Of a stretch of 64,000 bases of DNA, positions 38,514 through 48,674 are shown piece after piece (position 1 is the first letter of the stretch; the number at the start of each line of letters is the position of its first letter). The notes under the pieces were generated by a model that was given only the letters and a program-made list of their open reading frames with translations, was not told the origin of the DNA and ran no database searches. The stretch lies in assembly GCF_008727775.1 (NCBI RefSeq), contig NZ_CP044232.1, positions 992,001-1,056,000 on the forward strand, in the 5' to 3' direction. The DNA comes from Microbacterium lushaniae. GTDB taxonomy: Bacteria; Actinomycetota; Actinomycetes; Actinomycetales; Microbacteriaceae. A program made the translations under genes and the position numbers.

Positions 38514-41500
38514 ATGTCCGTGAGATCCCTGAACCTAGTCGCGCGGCGGCGTGGCACCGCCCTCCTGGTCGCCTCCCTCGTGGCGATCGTGGCGGGCTTC
38601 GCCCTCGCGCTCGCGCCGGTGCTCCAGAGCAAAGTCGAGGTGCGCTGGCCGCAGGCGCCCGACGACGTCCGGTCGACCGCGCTCCTTCTGGCCAACCTCA
38701 CCCCGCACGCCATCGACGTGGAGTTCGACGAGGCCGCGCTGAATGCGGCCGCCGACGGCGGCGGCCTGCTGCTGTCCACGGTCCGCACAGACCGCCCCGC
38801 TGCGCGGGCGGCAGGGCTGGTCCTGGAGACGGACGGGGCGACTCTCACGGTCTCGCTGCGTCAGAGCGTGGAGACAGTGGTGATCGAGCCGGGATCGTGG
38901 CACCTGCGCTCCAGCATCGAGGGGATGACGCTCGACCGCGACGGGGAGTCGGTGCTGTCCTGGCCCACTGAGGTGCCCCCGGAGATCGACGGCCTGCTCA
39001 CCGTTGTGGGGGAGCTCCCCGGGGGCGCCGAGTTCCAGGCGACGGTTCAAGTGCTCGACGACAACAACACCGTCGCCTCCCCGGTGAAGCTCGTCATCCT
39101 CGCGGTGGCCGCACTGGCCCTGATCGCCGTGGCCGTGATGCTCATCCGCGACGATCGCGCGCGGCCGCTTCGACGTGTGGCGCGTCCGCGTCGGGATGAC
39201 GGCGAGGGCCGGTGGGTGCGGGTCGCCGTCGCGGCCGTCGACGTCGCTGTCGTGGGGGCGCTGGTGCTGTGGGTGTTCATCGGGCCGATGACCGCCGACG
39301 ACGGCTATTACGCGGTGATGGCGCGTAACAACTCCGATGCCGGATACGTCGGCATGTACTACCAGATCTTCAATCAGACCTTCGTCCCCTTCGTGTGGTA
39401 TTGGCAGTTCCTCGATCTGTGGCAGACGCTGTCCGTCAGCGCGGTCTGGCTGCGGATCCCCTCCCTCCTCGCCGCAGTGGGCGGCTGGATGCTGATCCGG
39501 TACTACGTCCGACGCCATCTGGAGGTCGCCGGAGCCGCCCGCGCCGGGCTTCTCGCCGTCGCGGGCATGGTCACCGTCCTGTGGTGGAGTGCCTTCGCCA
39601 TCGGCGTGCGCCCGGAGGCGGTCGCGGCGGTCGGAGCGATGGCCGTCCTGGTACTCGTCGTCACTTCGGTCCGCACCGGCCGTGCGTTCCCCGCCTTCGT
39701 GGCCGCGGCTGTGGGGGCCCTGAGCTTCGCGGCCCACCCGACCGGCGTTGTCGCGTTCGGCCCGCTGCTCGTGGGGATCGCTCCCCTGTGGCGCGCACTG
39801 TCCGGCGACGGATGGCGGGCGGGAGCCCGTCGCACGGTCGCCGTCATCAGCGGAGGGGCGTTCGCGCTCATCGCCGCCTTCCACGACGGCGCGCTGTTCG
39901 AGGCGATCAACGGGCAGCGCCGCTTCGCCGCGGTCGAGACACCCCTGGACTGGTCGGACGAACTCGCCCGGTACGTCCTGCTGCTGGAGAACGGGCCGCA
40001 GGGAACGTACGTCAAGCGGGCGGTGGTGCTCGTCGCGCTCGTGCTCGTGCTGTGGTTCCTCATCGCGTGGGCGTGGGACCGTCGATCGCGCACGAGACTG
40101 ATCGGGGACGCCGCCACCCTCATGGGGTGGACCTTCGCCGCGGGATTCGTGCTGATCTGGATCACCACGAGCAAGTGGTCCCACCACTTCGGGGCCATGG
40201 CGGTGATCGGGGCGGTGTTCGTCGCCTGGATGCTGGTGATCCTCCCGGCACGCGTCCTGGCCGCACTTCCCACCACCCGTCACCGTTGGCTCATCGCATC
40301 GATCTTCGCCGCCTCACTGATCCCCCCGTTCTGCTGGCCCTGGAGGGCCCGCAGAACTGGTTCTCCTGGAACGCCCACCTGTCGGATTGGGGACAGGCGC
40401 CGGGTGTCGGCCCTGTCCTGTTCGCACAGCCGGTGTTGTGGGTCGGTCTGGTCGTCGCGCTCACGGCGGTCCTGCTCGCCGTGTCCCGGGTCCGGCGTGA
40501 GCCGGTCCGTCTGCCGGTCCTTGCCGCGGCGGTACCCGTGACCTGCTTCGCCCTGATCGGGGTCTACATGTTCGGGACCTTCGGCATCGCCGCGGCGCGG
40601 GGACTGGACGACTTCTCCACCTCGGCGGCGAATCTGCGAGACCCGCTTGCGCGCGATTGCCTCATCGAGGACGCCGTCGCGACCTGGGACGCTGCCGACG
40701 GTGCGGTCGCGCCCGCCATCGACACGCAGGTCGGCGCCCCGGGGATGACGCCCGAGCATCTGCCGGACGGCACGCCGACCGAGCCGATTCTGGCAACCGG
40801 CTCGTCGGTGTGGACGAGCCTCCGGGACGGTGTCCCGGTCGTTGGCGCGCACGAGTCCGGCTGGTTCGATGTGCCCGCGCTCTCGGACGGGGAGCAGCTG
40901 GTCGTCGCCGTCGCCGGGCACCTGACGCGCGATGCCTCGACGAAGCTCACCCTGGAGCGACGGGACGGATCGGGCGAGATCACGACGGCACCCGTCACCG
41001 ACGAGGTCGACCGTCATGGCTGGCGCACGCTGCTGCTGTCGCCACTGGTCACGGAAGACATCGAGGAGATCCGGCTCGTGGCCCAGACCAGGACGGAGCT
41101 GCCCGGGCAATGGCTCGCGGTGAGCGATCCGCTCGTCGCGCCCGCGCGGAGCTTCGCGCAGGTGTTCCCCGCCGGAAGGCCGGTCTCCGTGCACTGGCTG
41201 ATGTCCTTCTGGTTCGCGTGCACGACGCCCCCGACCATCGCGAACGGGATCGTCGAGCCGCCTGCAGGCGCCACATCGTGGGGCGACTTCGCGTGGGACA
41301 TGAACCCGTGGACACCGGCTCGCGGCGGGATCCTCGCTGGAGCGTCCCGCCTGGCCGACATCCGCACCCTCGCCGGCGACATGGACGGATTCGGCGAGGC
41401 CTGGGGGCGTGCGCAGGTGTTCGAGTATCCGGTGGCCGAAGCCGGGTACGAGCTCCGGGCCGAGCGTGTCCTCACCCCGGGTTGGCGAAGCGCCTTCCCG

Positions 41501-41533
41501 GAAGCCTCGCAGCTCGTGGTGGCCGAGAGGTGA
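38514..41533 (+). pseudogene. Emb-like arabinosyltransferase, frameshifted
   Basis: Two overlapping frames make one protein. The first (from ATG 38514) carries the N-terminal jelly-roll region, GPMTADDGYYAVMARN with the DD motif (around residue 262), and many membrane segments. It would read out of frame after SLIPP at a six-C run, 40322-40327. The second frame continues without a break as LLALEGPQNWFSWN through the C-terminal domain to 41533. Restoring one base gives about 1006 residues, close to the ~1,090 of mycobacterial Emb proteins. GT-C Emb enzymes use decaprenyl-phospho-arabinose. Whether the frameshift is real is unresolved. Confidence 0.85.
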
Positions 41534-41560
41534 GTCCGCTCGAGAGGGGGTCTGCGCTCC

Positions 41561-43492
41561 ATGTGGGCTGAATTGATTCCGGGGGCCGTTGTGGCCGCAC
41601 TGCTGCTGTTCGTCGTCGGCGGCGTGGTGGGGTGGGCGGGCGGCCTGCGCGGCTTCGCCCTGCTCGCCACCGCCCCGGCGCTCACCGTGGCCGTCATCGC
41701 AGTCGCGAGCGTCGTGGCGCCGTGGGTGGGCCTGGCGTGGTCGATCATCCCGGTGCTGATCGCCCTCGTCGTCGCCGCGGCAGTGAGCCGCGCCCTCGGC
41801 CGACGGCGGCCGGCGAGGCCGGCGGCGCGGTCGCGCTTCAGTCCGTGGCTGGCCGGCGCCGTCATCGCGGCAGCGGTGGCCGCCACGACGCAGGTGGTGC
41901 TGTCCATCGGGGCGCCCGACGCGATCTCCCAGACGTTCGACAACGTCTTCCACCTCAACGCGGTGCGGTGGATCCTGGATACGGGCTCGGCGTCGTCCCT
42001 GACGCTCGGGCAGATCACCGCACAGAGCGAAGGGCTCGCCTTCTATCCCGGCGCATGGCACGCGCTCGTCGCGCTCGTCGTCCAGCTGTCGGGAGCCACC
42101 ATCCCGGTCGCCGTGAACGCGACGGTGATCGTCGTCTGCGCGCTCGCCTGGCCCATGGCGGCGATCATGCTCACACGCGCGCTGTTCGGCCGCACCCCCG
42201 CAGCGACGGTGGGCGCAGGACTGCTCAGCGTCGCCATGCCCGTCTTCCCGATCCTGTTGCTGGATTACGGCGTTCTATACCCGTATCAGCTCTCCCTCGC
42301 CCTCGTCCCCGTCGCACTGGCCCTCACTCTCCACGTCGTCGGATGGAGTCGGCTGCGCGACGCGGCGTCGGCGTGGCAGCGCGGGCTCCTCCTCATCGCG
42401 ACGCTTGGGGGCGTCGCGCTCGCGCACCCCGGCGGGTTCGTCGCGTGGCTCGCGCTGTCGACTCCCATAGCAGCGACGCTCGGGTGGAGTTCGGTGAGGC
42501 GAGCCCGTTCCCGGCGGGCGCGCGTGCGCGTCTTCGTGGCCGCCGCCGTCTACCTCGTGGTCGGTGCGGCACTGCTGCGCATCCTGCGGCCCCCCGCCGA
42601 TGCCCGCGGATGGGCAATCCAATCGTCCATGGGAGAGGCCTTCATCCAGGGACTGGTGGGCTCCGCGTGGTACGGCGTCGTGCCCGTCGTCGCCGCCCTC
42701 GCCGTCCTGGCCGGACTCTTCTTCACGGTGCGGAACCGGTCCCGCCCCGCGATCCTCGCAGCGGGGATGTTCCTCGTGGCGCTGCTGCTGTTCATCATCG
42801 TGGCAAGCCTTCCGATCATCCCACTGCGCGATATCTTCACGGGAAGCTGGTACAACAACATCCCGCGACTGGCCGCCCTCCTTCCCCTGGGGGCCGTGCC
42901 CCTGGGGGCGTACGGCATCGCGTGCTCCGCGCGCGCGGTCTCCCGCCGCATCCCGGTACCGCGTCGTCGTGTCGCTCTGCCGGTGCTCGGCGCCGTCGCG
43001 GCCCTGGTCGGCCTGGCCGCCAGCCAGGCGGCGCCGCTCTCGCCGGTGCCGGCCGCGATCGCCACCGCGCAGCGCAACTTCGACGACTCCGGAACCCCCG
43101 CGCTGCTCTCCCAGGACGAGCGCACCCTGCTGGAGCGCCTCGACGAGCACGTTCCGCCCGGTGCCGTTGTGGCCGGAAACCCCTGGACGGGGACCTCTCT
43201 CGCTTACGCGCTCGCGGATCGTCCTGTGCTCACGCCGCACCTCCTGAGTTACGAGGACGAGCGACTGCGGCAGCTGGGTGCGACGCTCGGAGCGAGCACG
43301 GCGGGCGACGACACGTGCGAACTCGCCCGCGAGTTCGGAGTGCGCTTCGTCCTCGAGTTCGGACCTGAGGAGGTCCACGGCGGCTATCACTCCTATGCCG
43401 GATACGAGGACCTCTCCGAGTCCGCCTCGATGGAACTGCGGGACCAGGTCGGCGATGCGCGGCTGTACGAGCTGGTGGGATGCGACCGATGA
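41561..43492 (+). CDS. DUF6541-type polytopic membrane protein (possible GT-C enzyme)
   Basis: 643 residues. Paralog of the protein at 12031, sharing ISQTFDNVFHLNAVRWIL, the following SASSLTLGQ and FYPGAWHALVALVV. Many membrane segments then a C-terminal soluble domain. The start (ATG) is 27 bp after the Emb-like stop. Its position next to an Emb-like gene strengthens the idea of a lipid-phosphate-sugar transferase. Confidence 0.75.
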   Translation: MWAELIPGAVVAALLLFVVGGVVGWAGGLRGFALLATAPALTVAVIAVASVVAPWVGLAWSIIPVLIALVVAAAVSRALGRRRPARPAARSRFSPWLAGAVIAAAVAATTQVVLSIGAPDAISQTFDNVFHLNAVRWILDTGSASSLTLGQITAQSEGLAFYPGAWHALVALVVQLSGATIPVAVNATVIVVCALAWPMAAIMLTRALFGRTPAATVGAGLLSVAMPVFPILLLDYGVLYPYQLSLALVPVALALTLHVVGWSRLRDAASAWQRGLLLIATLGGVALAHPGGFVAWLALSTPIAATLGWSSVRRARSRRARVRVFVAAAVYLVVGAALLRILRPPADARGWAIQSSMGEAFIQGLVGSAWYGVVPVVAALAVLAGLFFTVRNRSRPAILAAGMFLVALLLFIIVASLPIIPLRDIFTGSWYNNIPRLAALLPLGAVPLGAYGIACSARAVSRRIPVPRRRVALPVLGAVAALVGLAASQAAPLSPVPAAIATAQRNFDDSGTPALLSQDERTLLERLDEHVPPGAVVAGNPWTGTSLAYALADRPVLTPHLLSYEDERLRQLGATLGASTAGDDTCELAREFGVRFVLEFGPEEVHGGYHSYAGYEDLSESASMELRDQVGDARLYELVGCDR

Positions 43493-43514
43493 CGGCGCGC
43501 CCGGACGCCACGGA

Positions 43515-43520
43515 TATCAT
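43515..43520 (+). promoter_or_regulatory. -10 box for the GT2/DUF2304 pair (leaderless)
   Basis: TATCAT ends 7 nt before the ATG at 43528, and the GGGGAGG between them is too close to act as a ribosome site. Confidence 0.45.
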
Positions 43521-43527
43521 GGGGAGG

Positions 43528-44256
43528 ATGTCTGAAAGCGCGGAGCGTGTCCTCGTCATCGTTCCCGCGTGGAACGAGGAGAACAACGTCGGCGCCACCG
43601 TGCGGAGCATCCGGGCGGCCGGACCCTATGACATCGCCGTCGTCGACGACGGTTCCACCGACTCGACGGCGGAGGCTGCCCGCGCGGCCGGTGCCGTGGT
43701 GCTGACTCTCCCCTTCAACCTGGGCGTCGGGGGCGCGATGCGGACCGGTTTCACGTACGCCAGACGTCACGGGTACGGCAGGGCGATCCAGGTCGACGCC
43801 GACGGTCAGCACAACCCGGCAGACATCGCCCGTGTGCTCGACGGGCTCGACCGCGCAGACATCTCCATCGGTGCGCGGTTCGCCGATGTCGGCGACTACC
43901 CGGTGAAGGGGCCGCGGCGCTGGGCCATGGTCGTCCTGGCGAAGGTGGTCTCCAACGTCGCGAACACGCGCCTGACAGACGTGACGAGCGGATTCCGCGC
44001 GGCCAACGGCGCAGCCATCGAACAGTACGTGCGGTACTACCCGGCCGAATACCTGGGCGACACGATCGACTCGCTCGTCGCGGCCGTCCACAGCGGACTG
44101 CGGGTGACCCAGGTGCCTGTCGCCATGCGCCCCCGTGCCGCCGGACGGCCGAGCCAGAATGCGTGGGGGTCGACGGTCTACCTTCTCCGCTCGGTCTTCG
44201 CCCTGGCGCTGGCGGTCCTGCGGCCACGACGTCGACGGACGGAGCCCCCGGCATGA
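43528..44256 (+). CDS. Glycosyltransferase family 2 (dolichyl/polyprenyl-phosphate mannose synthase-like)
   Basis: 242 residues. Begins MSESAERVLVIVPAWNEENN; VVDDGSTDST and the DxD segment VDADGQHNP (about 88-96) are typical of enzymes that charge polyprenyl phosphate. The start at 43528 is preferred because of the -10 box; an in-frame ATG at 43489 overlapping the previous stop (ATGA) would add 13 residues. The downstream DUF2304 membrane protein is its common partner. Confidence 0.88.
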   Translation: MSESAERVLVIVPAWNEENNVGATVRSIRAAGPYDIAVVDDGSTDSTAEAARAAGAVVLTLPFNLGVGGAMRTGFTYARRHGYGRAIQVDADGQHNPADIARVLDGLDRADISIGARFADVGDYPVKGPRRWAMVVLAKVVSNVANTRLTDVTSGFRAANGAAIEQYVRYYPAEYLGDTIDSLVAAVHSGLRVTQVPVAMRPRAAGRPSQNAWGSTVYLLRSVFALALAVLRPRRRRTEPPA

Positions 44257-44663
44257 CCGTCATCGGTGCAGTCGCACTCGCGCTCATCATCCTGACCATC
44301 GTGATGGTCCTGCTGCTGCGACGCTCCATCCGCGAGAAGTACGCGGTCATGTGGCTCGTGATCGGACTCGCCGTCCTCGTCCTCGGCATCTTCCCGGGCC
44401 TGCTCACGTGGGCCACAGCCCTGCTCGGGGTCCAACTGCCCGCCAACCTCCTGTTCTCGCTCGCCATCGTCCTGCTGCTGGGGGTCTCCCTCCATCTGTC
44501 GTGGGAACTCTCGCGCGCGGAGGACGAGATCCGCCGTGTGGCCGAGGAGTCGGCGATCCTGCGCGCGGAGGTGGACACTCTCTCCGCGAAGGTCGAGCGG
44601 CTCACCGCAGAGCGGGACACCGCGGGCGACGACGGTGACCAGGACGGTCAGCGGAAGACGTAG
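44253..44663 (+). CDS. DUF2304 membrane protein
   Basis: 136 residues from the ATG in the ATGA overlap. Two or three membrane segments in residues 1-85 with the DUF2304 signature REKYAVMWLVIGL, followed by an Arg/Glu coiled-coil-like tail. Such proteins accompany GT2 polyprenyl-phosphate glycosyltransferases. Its stop overlaps the convergent GT2 gene by 16 bp. Confidence 0.88.
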   Translation: MTVIGAVALALIILTIVMVLLLRRSIREKYAVMWLVIGLAVLVLGIFPGLLTWATALLGVQLPANLLFSLAIVLLLGVSLHLSWELSRAEDEIRRVAEESAILRAEVDTLSAKVERLTAERDTAGDDGDQDGQRKT

Positions 44664-45547
44664 CGGATCAGGCGTCCCGCGTCCCGCATCCGCCCGCGCA
44701 CGAGCGCCGCAGTCACCTCCGCACCGGCGTTCAGCCGGGAGACGAGGCGCTGGCGGGCGATCCGCGACGCGCGGTGCCAGCCGCGCGCGTGCAGCAGTTC
44801 GGAATAGTGCTGGAAGAAGCGCCGCTCCTGCTCGAAGCGCAGTCCGCTGGTGGCCGTCGCCTGTGAGAACGACCGAGCGTGCCGTCGATATTGGAAGCAC
44901 ACCTCGTCGGTGACGCGCAGAACGCCGCCTGCCATCGCGACGTCCAGAAGGAGCGCGAGGTCCAGCGCCACGTCGTAGCTGGCATCGAACCCCTGAGCCG
45001 AGACGCTGGCGCGCCGCCACAGGAGCGACGGGAAGTACGCCCAGTCCGCCCGCGCGAGGCTCGCAGCGAACGCCTCTCCGACCAGGACGCGGTCGCCGGA
45101 GCGGGTGCTCGGGCGCAGGAGCGACTTGACCCGGTCGGGCAGCGGGCGGGCCGGGATCCCGTCGTCGTCGATCACCTCGACTCCCGGTTGGATGACGTCG
45201 GCGGCGGGAGCGCGCAACGTCGCGCGGCGGACGGTCTCGAGGTAGTTGGGCATCATGACGTCGTCGGCGCCCATCATGACGAACCAGTCGGCCGTCGACA
45301 GTTCCAGGCAGCGAGCGAAGTTGCGCGCGACGCCCAGATTCACCTCGTTGCGCACGGCGACGATGCGCGGGTCGCCGAGGGAGGCGATCCACTCGTGGCC
45401 CTCCATGGATGGCGACCCGTCGTCCACGCACACCAGGCGCCACGCCCCGTCGGTCTGCGCGCGGACGCTCTCCACCGCAAGGCGCAGGTAGTCGAGGTCG
45501 CCGAAGTAGGGGAGGAGGATGTCGATGACGTCATCCGTCACGGTCAT
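44648..45547 (-). CDS. Glycosyltransferase family 2
   Basis: 299 residues. GT-A fold: LLPYFGDLDYLRLAVESVRAQT, VDDGSPSMEG and MGADDVMMP (DxD-like). The ATG at 45547 lies 14 nt inside the end of the upstream gene and has an AAGGGG ribosome site; longer in-frame readings are shadows. Cytoplasmic, substrate unknown. Confidence 0.82.
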   Translation of the reverse strand: MTVTDDVIDILLPYFGDLDYLRLAVESVRAQTDGAWRLVCVDDGSPSMEGHEWIASLGDPRIVAVRNEVNLGVARNFARCLELSTADWFVMMGADDVMMPNYLETVRRATLRAPAADVIQPGVEVIDDDGIPARPLPDRVKSLLRPSTRSGDRVLVGEAFAASLARADWAYFPSLLWRRASVSAQGFDASYDVALDLALLLDVAMAGGVLRVTDEVCFQYRRHARSFSQATATSGLRFEQERRFFQHYSELLHARGWHRASRIARQRLVSRLNAGAEVTAALVRGRMRDAGRLIRYVFR

Positions 45548-46400
45548 CACCCCTTCCGGCGGGCTTGCCCGACATCCCCTGCAGTCCGTCGCGCCACCCG
45601 CGCCACCCGTCCGACACTCCGGCCGGCCGGCCCCGGACGAGGGCGGAGGCGGCCACTTCCGCCAGGCGTCGCGCCGCGGCGGCGCTTCGGCGGATGCGGG
45701 GGATCCCGGCGCGGCGGGCGAAGAGGGCCATATTGCGCATGCCGAGGTACACGGGATGCTCGCCGGGCTCCTGCGCTCCGTGGGCATCGCGGTCGACCAC
45801 GGTGCGCCACCCCGCACGGGCGAGGCGCCACGACGTGTCGACGTCTTCGAAATACAGGAAGTACTCCTCGTCCACCCCGCCGATGGCGTCGAGCGCGTCC
45901 ACGCGGAACATCACGATCGCCCCATCGAGCCAATCGACGTCGGAAAGTCGGGTCGAGGGCTCTCGCGTCACGTGGGTGGCACGGCCACCCCGCGTGAGCC
46001 GTCCGCCGGCTGAGAAGATCGCGCCGGGGTCGGACGCGCGCCTGAGCACCGGCCCGGCCGCCCCGATGTCGGGGGCGGAGCCGAGCGCCTCCGACAGCCG
46101 TCGTGCGAGCTCCGCGTCGAACTCGGCGTCGTGGGTGAGGACGAGCAGGGCGGGCGCGGCGTCGCCCACCGCGCGCCTGGCCTCGTTGACCGCTGCGCCG
46201 TATCCGGGATTGTCGGCCCGTGTCACCACCTGCACGGGAGCGGCGAGACCGGGAGGCGCTTCCACGTCACCGAGGTCGCCGCCGTTGTCCACGATGACGA
46301 CGGCCACCGGCGGGTGCGACTGCGCCGCCAGTCGTGCGAGGACACCCTTCACCAGGTCACGGCGGCGATAGGCGATGATCAGGGCGGCGTAGGCAGTCAT
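45531..46400 (-). CDS. Glycosyltransferase family 2 (rhamnosyltransferase-like)
   Basis: 289 residues. Begins MTAYAALIIAYRRRDLV; VIVDNGGDL, NPGYGAAVNEA, LTHDAEFD and the acceptor loop GGVDEEYFLYFEDVDTSWR resemble WbbL/GT2 rhamnosyl or galactofuranosyl transferases. It is divergent from the GT4 at 46439 and overlaps the next gene on its strand. Confidence 0.87.
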   Translation of the reverse strand: MTAYAALIIAYRRRDLVKGVLARLAAQSHPPVAVVIVDNGGDLGDVEAPPGLAAPVQVVTRADNPGYGAAVNEARRAVGDAAPALLVLTHDAEFDAELARRLSEALGSAPDIGAAGPVLRRASDPGAIFSAGGRLTRGGRATHVTREPSTRLSDVDWLDGAIVMFRVDALDAIGGVDEEYFLYFEDVDTSWRLARAGWRTVVDRDAHGAQEPGEHPVYLGMRNMALFARRAGIPRIRRSAAAARRLAEVAASALVRGRPAGVSDGWRGWRDGLQGMSGKPAGRGDDRDG

Positions 46401-46426
46401 GGCGGGGCGCCCCGAAGTGGCGGGCG

Positions 46427-46432
46427 TAGGCT
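46427..46432 (+). promoter_or_regulatory. -10 box for the GT4 gene at 46439 (leaderless)
   Basis: TAGGCT ends 6 nt before the GTG at 46439. Confidence 0.5.
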
Positions 46433-46438
46433 GTTGCG

Positions 46439-47686
46439 GTGGCGATGAATGAGCGGAAGTCGGTCCGCGACGGTCACGATCCGTTGATCGTCAGCCTCAC
46501 GAAGTATATCCCGTACGACGGAATCCCCCATGCGGGAGGCCAGTATGCCAAGGACCACTTCGACGCCCTCGCAGGCATCGCCCGCGTCGTCGCGGTGGCG
46601 CCCTCCACACCGGCCAACCGCGCCGCCGTGACGCGGCAGGGAGCGCCGGGCGAGGTGATCCTCATCGAGGGGACAGGGCCGTTCCGCGCGGGCAGGGCGA
46701 AGCTGCTCACCGACCTCGCCTCGGCGTGGCGGGGAAGCGACGCGCAGGGGTTCTTCGGCCGCGCGGTGACGACGCCGGAGTGGCCGTGGGACCTTCTCGC
46801 CGAGGCGGACGTGGTCGAGTTCCAATGGTCGGAGATGGCCTCCCTCGCCCCGCTGGTCCGCTCCCGGCTTCCGGAGAAGCCGCTCGTCGTCGTGGCGCAC
46901 GATGTCATCACCCAGCGGTGGCGACGCGCCGCCGGCGCGTCGAAGAACCCCGTGCTGCGCACGGCCTACTCGGTGGCGGCGCGGCGCAGCGCCGCCCGTG
47001 AGCGGAGGGATTTCGCGGCCGCCGACCGCGTCGTGGTCTTCAGTGAGAAGGATGCGGCTCTGGTGCGCGACCTCGCGCCCGCCGCCCAGCCCGTCGTGGT
47101 CGCACCCGGCTTCCGCCTGGGCTCGACGTCCACCGCACAGCAAGCGGAGGAACCCGTCGTGCTCTTCACGGGGGCGCTGGGCCGGCCCGACAACGACCGG
47201 GCGGTGCGCTGGTTCCTGCAGAACGTGTGGCCGCGCGTGACGGAGCGGGTCCCCGACGCACTGTTCGTCGCGGCCGGCTCCGGGCCGCGCCGCGGTCTGC
47301 GGCGCCTGGTCGCGCGATCCCGCCGGGCCGAGCTCACCGGCTTCGTCCCCTCCCTGGACCCCTACTACGCGTCGGCGCGGGTGTTCGTCGCACCGGTGCT
47401 CACGGGAGCGGGCGTGAAGTTCAAGACCGTCGACGCTCTCGTGCGGGGGCTGCCGACCGTGGCCACCCCCGTGGGTGCCGAGGGTATCGAGCGGGAGGAT
47501 GTCTTCGCCGGGGTCACCGACGACCCCGTGCGGTTCGCTGATCTCGTCGTGGCGGCTCTGCGGGGCGCGCATGCGGAGCGTGCCGCGGCGGCAGGGGAGT
47601 GGGCGGCGGAGGTGTACGGGATGGATGCGTTCACCCGGCGTGTGCGCGCGGTGTACGGTCAGCTGATGCCCGACCCGCTCGCCTAG
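46439..47686 (+). CDS. Glycosyltransferase, GT4
   Basis: 415 residues. SLTKYIPYDGIPHAGGQYAK at the N-terminal acceptor side and, in the C-terminal half, a GT-B donor site around FTGALGRPDNDRAVRWFLQ and VAPVLTGAGVKFKTVDAL. The GTG start is set by the -10 box. Its TAG stop is the first half of the next promoter box. Confidence 0.86.
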   Translation: MAMNERKSVRDGHDPLIVSLTKYIPYDGIPHAGGQYAKDHFDALAGIARVVAVAPSTPANRAAVTRQGAPGEVILIEGTGPFRAGRAKLLTDLASAWRGSDAQGFFGRAVTTPEWPWDLLAEADVVEFQWSEMASLAPLVRSRLPEKPLVVVAHDVITQRWRRAAGASKNPVLRTAYSVAARRSAARERRDFAAADRVVVFSEKDAALVRDLAPAAQPVVVAPGFRLGSTSTAQQAEEPVVLFTGALGRPDNDRAVRWFLQNVWPRVTERVPDALFVAAGSGPRRGLRRLVARSRRAELTGFVPSLDPYYASARVFVAPVLTGAGVKFKTVDALVRGLPTVATPVGAEGIEREDVFAGVTDDPVRFADLVVAALRGAHAERAAAAGEWAAEVYGMDAFTRRVRAVYGQLMPDPLA

Positions 47687-47689
47687 GAT
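47684..47689 (+). promoter_or_regulatory. -10 box overlapping the previous stop codon
   Basis: TAGGAT includes the TAG stop of the preceding gene. It would give a leader of about 55 nt for the GT2/flippase pair. Confidence 0.3.
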
Positions 47690-47753
47690 CGACTGTCGAC
47701 GACATCGCGTCGTCCCCGGCGTCCGCGCCGCGGCCCGACGATTGCCCCAGCCC

Positions 47754-48674
47754 ATGAATCCACCTGGACACGAGCGCGTGGTCGCCACGATCCCCGTCTT
47801 CCGCGCCCCCGGCGACCTCCCCGCCCGAGTCGACGCGCTGCGGCAGCAGGTGGCGGCGGTGGTACTCGTCGACGACGGCAGCGGTTCTCTTCCGTCTCCG
47901 GCGTTCGAGCTGCCGGGGGTCGAGCAGGTGGCGCTGGAGGAGAACTCCGGCATCGCACACGCCCTCAACGTCGCGGTCGAGCGGGCACGCGACCTGGGCG
48001 CCACCCACGTCCTCACGCTCGACCAGGATTCCACCGTGCCTGCGGGGTATGTCGCTCGTATGCTCGCCGCCCTGCGCGCCCGCGCCGCCAGCGGGCGGCC
48101 CGTCGCCGGTGCCGTGCCCTCCTCGGCCGGCGGGGCCGCGGTGCTGCGTGATATGGACGACGTGCCGTTCGATCCGATCCAGTCCGGGCAGATCATCCCG
48201 GTGCCGGTCCTGGACGCCGTGGGCCCCTTCGCCGAGGAGCTGTTCATCGACGCGGTGGACTCGGACTTCTGGCTGCGGGCGGATGCACTCGGCTATTCGT
48301 TCGCCGTCGTCGATGAAGCGGAGATCGCGCACGGCCTGGGCGAGCTGCAGCCGATCCGGATCTTCGGACGGCAGCTGGTGCTCGCCGGCAAACCCCGTCA
48401 TGTGCTGTACCACTCGCCGTTCCGCACGTACTACATGGTGCGCAACAGCACCGTCTTGAACCGTCGCTACGCGCACCACCGACCGCAATGGATGCGGCGC
48501 CGCAGTCGCAAGATGTTCGAGATGGTGGCCGGCTGCATCATCCTCGCCGGCGACCGCCGGTCGCAGCTGCGGGCGGTGCGCGCGGGGCGCCGCGACGCAC
48601 GCAGGGGAGTGCTCGGCAAGATCGACCCCGCCACCCTCGAGTGGATCATGGCACCCTCGAGGCCGCGTCGATGA
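47754..48674 (+). CDS. Glycosyltransferase family 2 (rhamnosyltransferase-like)
   Basis: 306 residues from the ATG at 47754 (a TTG four codons earlier is less likely). VATIPVFRAPGDLP, VVLVDDGSGS, NSGIAHALNVA and LTLDQDSTVP carry the DxD of dTDP-rhamnose-using GT2 enzymes; FIDAVDSDFWLRA follows. dTDP-rhamnose is made by the rml genes in this window. It overlaps the flippase gene by ATGA. Confidence 0.88.
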   Translation: MNPPGHERVVATIPVFRAPGDLPARVDALRQQVAAVVLVDDGSGSLPSPAFELPGVEQVALEENSGIAHALNVAVERARDLGATHVLTLDQDSTVPAGYVARMLAALRARAASGRPVAGAVPSSAGGAAVLRDMDDVPFDPIQSGQIIPVPVLDAVGPFAEELFIDAVDSDFWLRADALGYSFAVVDEAEIAHGLGELQPIRIFGRQLVLAGKPRHVLYHSPFRTYYMVRNSTVLNRRYAHHRPQWMRRRSRKMFEMVAGCIILAGDRRSQLRAVRAGRRDARRGVLGKIDPATLEWIMAPSRPRR

